DNA of 64,000 nucleotides, from the NCBI GenBank assembly GCA_016715885.1, contig JADJXL010000023.1:186001-250000 (forward strand). Direction: 5' to 3'. The notes below the pieces were generated by a model that saw only the letters and a program-made list of their open reading frames with translations, was not told where the DNA came from and did no database searches. Below are positions 60,467 to 64,000 of the stretch, in pieces (position 1 is the first letter of the stretch; each line of letters opens with the position of its first letter). The translations under genes were made by a program, and so were the position numbers. The stretch comes from Polyangiaceae bacterium (GTDB lineage: Bacteria > Myxococcota_A > Polyangia > Polyangiales > Polyangiaceae).

Positions 60467-62059
60467 ATGGGCTTTCTCCCCGGCGCGATGATTGGCGGCA
60501 AGTACCGTCTCGAGCGCAAAATTGCCGAAGGCGGCGTCGGGGAAGTGTGGATTGCCATCGATCAAAAGTCGCGTCGTGTCGCCATCAAACGCCTTTTGCC
60601 CGAGACGGCCAAGGACCGCGAGCTCGTGGCGCGTTTTCGTCGCGAAGCTGTGTTGCTCGGCAAACTCCACAGCGAACACGTCTCGCAAGTCATCGAGCAG
60701 ATCACGGATCCCAAGTTTGGACTCTTGCTCGTCATGGAGTTTGTCGACGGCGAATCTCTCGCCGACTTGCTCGACAGACGGCGAAGACTTCCCGTTCCCG
60801 AAGTCATCGCCATCGGCATCGACATCGCGCGGGCCATCGGCGTGCTTCACGAAGCGAACATCATCCATCGCGATCTCAAGCCCGAAAATGTGATCATGCG
60901 GCGTTTGCCCGGCGGCGCTGCGAAGGCTGTGCTCATTGATTTCGGCTTCGCGCGCCTCGATCCGCATGGCCAAGGCAAACGCCCAAACGACGAAGCACTC
61001 ACGGGCATCACGCGAGCTGATACGATGCTCGGCACCGTCGCGTACATGGCGCCCGAGCAGGTGCTCAACTCGCGAGATGTCGGCCGCGCAGCCGATGTCT
61101 ATGCGCTCGGAGCCATTCTGTATCGCGCCATGTCGGGCCGCCACGCCTTCGGTGACGTCGACGATGTCGCGTACGCTCGCGCCAAACTCGACGGCGAAGC
61201 ACCGCCGCTCATTGCCGATCGTTCGAGCCCCGTGGCCGCCGCCGTTGCAAAAATCATCATGCGTGCGCTCAAGCGTCGTCCGGTCGAACGATATGACCGC
61301 ATCGAGATGATGCTGAAAGAGCTCGTTGCTGTTCGCGACGAACCACCGATGTCGGACGATGGCGACGCTCCCACGCAGAACGCGCCCATTGCAGCGCTTC
61401 TTGGTTCCGATGGGACAAACCCATCACAGCCAGGCAACGACGGCGCGACCTCTCAAACCGAACGCGTCGTCGTCAACTTGCCAGCGCCTGATCCACCTGC
61501 GCCTGCTGCGGCATCGACGTCGCCCGACGAATCTTCCGTGACGCGTCCACGTCAGCCGGCCGGCGTGCGAACGATTCCCATTCCGACCGCGAATCCTCTA
61601 GCTCCGCCCCCGCCGCCGCTTGCACCTGCCCCAGCGGCCATACCGGCTGCACCTCTTCCACCTCCGTCATTACGATTGGCGCCGCCCCCGGTTCCTCCCA
61701 AATTGGCACCGGCAGCGCCTGCACCGGGCGTGGATGACGACGTGCCGGCGTACTTGCGCAATACATCACGCAATCGCGCTGTTGGGCAGGGACAAACCGT
61801 TCCGCTCTTGGGCGGCGATGACGATATTCCGGTGCATTTGCGCCAAACTTCTCCCGCGCGCGGAATTCCCGCGCCGCAATTGCCTGCGCCGATGGCGGAA
61901 ACCAAGAAACCGGCCTCCAGCGGCATTTCATTCGGCGCCGCGCTCATCAGCATGGCCATTACGCTCATTGCTGGCTTCGTCGCAGGGTGGATCGTACACG
62001 CCAGTTTGTCCGGGCATTCTCCTTGGGAAGTGCCCGCTGCACGCACCCCGAAGCGCTGA
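60467..62059 (+). CDS. Pkn-type Ser/Thr protein kinase with C-terminal TM
   Basis: 530 residues. Kinase domain residues 10-285: IAEGGVGEVWIAIDQKSRRVAIKRL (Gly loop, Lys), HRDLKPENV and DFGFARLD are intact, with the activation segment GTVAYMAPEQ. A long Pro/Ala-rich linker follows, containing two similar short motifs (DDDVPAYLRNTSRNRAVGQ and DDDIPVHLRQTSPARGIPA). The end is a transmembrane helix (GAALISMAITLIAGFVAGWIV) with almost no extracellular part. So input is probably cytoplasmic or through a partner. Confidence 0.92.
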   Translation: MGFLPGAMIGGKYRLERKIAEGGVGEVWIAIDQKSRRVAIKRLLPETAKDRELVARFRREAVLLGKLHSEHVSQVIEQITDPKFGLLLVMEFVDGESLADLLDRRRRLPVPEVIAIGIDIARAIGVLHEANIIHRDLKPENVIMRRLPGGAAKAVLIDFGFARLDPHGQGKRPNDEALTGITRADTMLGTVAYMAPEQVLNSRDVGRAADVYALGAILYRAMSGRHAFGDVDDVAYARAKLDGEAPPLIADRSSPVAAAVAKIIMRALKRRPVERYDRIEMMLKELVAVRDEPPMSDDGDAPTQNAPIAALLGSDGTNPSQPGNDGATSQTERVVVNLPAPDPPAPAAASTSPDESSVTRPRQPAGVRTIPIPTANPLAPPPPPLAPAPAAIPAAPLPPPSLRLAPPPVPPKLAPAAPAPGVDDDVPAYLRNTSRNRAVGQGQTVPLLGGDDDIPVHLRQTSPARGIPAPQLPAPMAETKKPASSGISFGAALISMAITLIAGFVAGWIVHASLSGHSPWEVPAARTPKR

Positions 62060-62069
62060 ATACCGCAAA

Positions 62070-62462
62070 TCAATCCCCGTCGCCCACGTTCCCTGGTTGA
62101 GCAGGACGAACTTTGATGCTTTTGTATTTGGAAATTTCCACGAGGCCCGCCGGTGCTCCTCGCGGCTTTTTCACGTCGCCCGCTCGGCAATAATGCACTT
62201 CCACCCGCGGACTTCCACGCGCTTTCGAATACCACGCCGATGCCGCGGCGGCAGCTTCGATCACCGCGCGCGGCACTTCCATTCGTTCGGGATTACGAAT
62301 CACGACGTGACTTCCCGGCGTACCACCCGCAACGTGCATCCACACGTCGTGCGGCTGGGCCACTTCGAACGTCAAATAATCATTGTCCCCAGCACCTCGC
62401 CCAATGAGCACCTCGAAGCCTTCGAGCACCACCGTGCGATACGGTCGTCCCTTGCTGCTCAT
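62070..62462 (-). CDS. Stand-alone NFACT-R (DUF814) domain protein
   Basis: 130 residues from the ATG at 62462. GFEVLIGRGAGDNDYLTFEVAQPHDVWMHVAGGTPGSHVVIRN is the NFACT-R signature found in RqcH/NEMF ribosome-quality-control proteins, where it contacts RNA. The DxWxHxxxxPGSHV motif is nearly intact (DVWMHVAGGTPGSHV). Here it occurs alone, without the NFACT-N and coiled-coil parts. It is the last gene of the ACP group on this strand, 13 bases from the ACP stop. Confidence 0.8.
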   Translation of the reverse strand: MSSKGRPYRTVVLEGFEVLIGRGAGDNDYLTFEVAQPHDVWMHVAGGTPGSHVVIRNPERMEVPRAVIEAAAAASAWYSKARGSPRVEVHYCRAGDVKKPRGAPAGLVEISKYKSIKVRPAQPGNVGDGD

Positions 62463-62475
62463 GAGCGAATTCTCG

Positions 62476-62748
62476 TCATTCGTCGGAAGGTTCGACCTTT
62501 TGACCACGCTCCAAGAGCCGCGTGACCAGATCGTCGACCGTATTGAGCCCTTCGAGGTCATCGGCGGACAATGCGAGGCCAATGTTCGACTGAATGAGAA
62601 TGTCCACGCGCACCATCGTCAAACTATCGATATCGAGCTCCGACGTGAGCGACGTTTTGGCGGTGACGGTTTCGGCCCCCGTCACTTCCTTGATCAATGC
62701 AATGACCTTCGTGGTGATTTCGTCGCGATTGAGATGCGTATTCGACAT
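62476..62748 (-). CDS. Acyl carrier protein
   Basis: 90 residues, acidic and helical. The phosphopantetheine attachment Ser is in ELDIDSLTMVRV. The length and the four-helix pattern are those of a free-standing ACP. It lies among thiolase and DUF35 genes, so it probably serves a dedicated acyl pathway rather than general fatty-acid synthesis. The upstream DUF35-like frame overlaps its first 125 bases, which is unusual and is discussed in the findings. Confidence 0.88.
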   Translation of the reverse strand: MSNTHLNRDEITTKVIALIKEVTGAETVTAKTSLTSELDIDSLTMVRVDILIQSNIGLALSADDLEGLNTVDDLVTRLLERGQKVEPSDE

Positions 62749-63256
62749 GATGACCGAGACTCCCTATTTGGTCAGTTTCGCCCTTGGTAGACGGATCGGG
62801 CTTGGGTTGAAGCGAAATTCGCGTGCGCAAATCGAGCACGGCTTTGAGCGTATACGGAATGGGCTCGCCCAAAGGCAGCGGCCCCAAAACGGCACGACGT
62901 ACACCAAAACGAACCGGCGCGCCACGAACATGCGACAAAAGCGTCAAAGAATCCGCGTGCTGCAATAGGCACGCAACATGCCCGGCATTCCCGTCGAGCT
63001 CGACCCACGCGGCCGCCTTACGCCCCGTGACTTGATCGAGATGCTCCACCGAGCTGCCCGCATTCGTCACCGCACGTATCGTACCGCGCGGAAGCGGCGC
63101 CGATTCCGGCTTCGCCGTGCTCCCGCATTTTGCACACTTGCGCCTTTCGGCCAAACTCATGGCGCCGCACGACGTGCACCGAAACCCGTGGCGCTTCGAT
63201 ACCTCGCCGCGCACACGCCACATTTTCACGACGTTGCTATTTACCGCCTGGCTCAT
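62624..63256 (-). CDS. DUF35 OB-fold protein with rubredoxin-like zinc ribbon (thiolase partner)
   Basis: 210 residues as read, of which the first 160 are convincing. A zinc ribbon has two CxxC pairs (RCTSCGAMSLAERRKCAKCG, residues 26-45), and the OB fold continues through GTIRAVTNAGSSVEHLDQ and SHVRGAPVRFGVRRAV. Such proteins bind and activate SCP2-type thiolases. The last 45 residues overlap the ACP gene and look non-native. If one base were missing in the GGG at 62798-62800, the protein would end naturally after RLPRAKLTK at 62770. The start overlaps the thiolase stop (ATGA). Confidence 0.75.
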   Translation of the reverse strand: MSQAVNSNVVKMWRVRGEVSKRHGFRCTSCGAMSLAERRKCAKCGSTAKPESAPLPRGTIRAVTNAGSSVEHLDQVTGRKAAAWVELDGNAGHVACLLQHADSLTLLSHVRGAPVRFGVRRAVLGPLPLGEPIPYTLKAVLDLRTRISLQPKPDPSTKGETDQIGSLGHHVEYASQSRRNHHEGHCIDQGSDGGRNRHRQNVAHVGARYR

Positions 63257-64000
63257 GCTGCACCTCGCGAAAACACCGTCGCATACGCGGCCGATCCGAG
63301 CCCCACGAGGCTCACGGCAAGCGCCTTCGCGCCGCTCGCTTCCGCCGCTTTCACTTGCCGTTTACCTGCGCCCGCACCGAGCTGCAAGAATGCTTCGCGC
63401 GCCTGCACGATCCCGCATGTTCCCAGCGCCAAACCGCGCCCTTGCGCAGCTCCGCCCGGATTCACCACGCGCGCGTGCGCAATGCGCCCAAAGCCTTCCT
63501 TGCACGACGCTCCCGTTTGTCCGGGCTGCGTCAATTCCAGCGATTCGAGCGTCAATATTTCCGCAATCGTACATGCCGACGCAATGTCCACATACGCCAT
63601 TTCGCCGATCGTCTTGTGTGCCCGTTCGAGCGCTCGCGCCGCTGCTGCTCGAGGTGCCCGAAATACGAGCGGTTCAGGCCGATCCGCAAGCACCGCAATA
63701 TCGGAAGCGCCCCAATCGATTCGATGACGACCGGCGACATAGCGTGTTGCCGAGCCAAATCTTCCGCGCAAATGATGACCGCGGTGGCGCCATCCAAAAT
63801 GGGCGGAAAATCCGAACGCACGAGCGGCGGAGCGACCGGCAAGTCGCGCATGATTTCTTGCGCCGTCGGCGCGTGCGAGAGAAATGTCTCCCCGCCGAGC
63901 ACCGCATTGGCTGCGTTTTTCGCGACCACATGCGCCAACGCTCCCGCCTTCAATCCGTACCGCGACAAATACAGATCTGCCAAAAGGCCCGCTTGCGATT
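63253..64000 (-). pseudogene. SCP2/thiolase-family enzyme, frameshifted and cut by window edge
   Basis: The frame entering from the right edge reads the middle of a thiolase (LLADLYLSRYGL, VVAKNAANAVLGGETFLS, FPPILDGATAVIICAEDLA). It must shift near 63710-63713 (a CCCC run, one base short) into the frame giving SDIAVLADRPEPLVF, AYVDIASACTIAEIL, GFGRIAHARVVNPGGAAQGRGLALGTCGIVQAREAF and the C-terminus. The conserved NPGGxxxxGxxxGxxG segment near the active site is present. It likely forms a pair with the DUF35 protein that overlaps its stop. Confidence 0.75.

Overview
The window looks like a chromosome segment from a high-GC myxobacterium, most likely of the Polyangiales (Sorangium/Polyangium-like). 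The evidence is: very long open frames with GC-rich third positions; many secreted lipoproteins with a Ser-run plus Gly/Ala-rich linker; several Ser/Thr kinases of the Pkn type; STAND/TPR regulators; and large signalling operons. The species assignment is inference.

Layout. 0-2 kb: a chemotaxis pair (CheR cut by the window edge, CheW) and a PLD-EVE fusion protein. 2-9.4 kb: secreted proteins (a START-like protein, a Cys-rich ferritin-like lipoprotein, a TPR protein), a membrane protein with an effector-associated/death-like domain, a MATCAP/DUF1704 peptidase and a beta-propeller lipoprotein. 9.5-10.3 kb: a toxin/antitoxin trio. 10.6-21 kb: a STAND-TPR regulator, a thioesterase, tRNA-His, a histone-deacetylase-like enzyme, a cupredoxin lipoprotein, a Slt-type lytic transglycosylase and an AAA/PD-(D/E)XK protein. 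21-28 kb: lipoproteins, a GH113-like glycosidase and a PolX with a degenerate PHP domain. 28-35 kb: an EF-G paralogue, an RCK channel-like protein, a nucleotidyltransferase, a FabV-like reductase and an epimerase. 35-43 kb: a HEAT/TPR plus VWA pair, a kinase-SUMF protein and envelope proteins.

The centrepiece is 43.3-50.6 kb: seven same-strand, mostly overlapping or tightly spaced genes forming an IcfG/Rsb-like partner-switching operon. It holds three HATPase-like modules, three STAS-like modules and two SpoIIE/PP2C phosphatases. One STAS is fused to a SAM methyltransferase. In the first two genes the kinase N-box and the STAS phospho-serine have both been lost. Immediately downstream is a lipoprotein with an in-frame TGA in a thioredoxin-like UxxC motif, followed by a SECIS-like hairpin: a probable selenoprotein.

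51.7-64 kb: tRNA-Arg, an L,D-transpeptidase, a biotinyl-domain protein with a frameshifted D-cysteine desulfhydrase, histidine ammonia-lyase, a multiply frameshifted metalloprotease-like lipoprotein, a second Ser/Thr kinase, and an ACP/DUF35/thiolase group whose thiolase is also frameshifted. A family of dispersed palindromic intergenic repeats with constant ends and variable central hairpins occurs at seven places from 30 to 60 kb. The frameshifts are confined to the last 11 kb, so either local decay or base-calling errors there must be considered.
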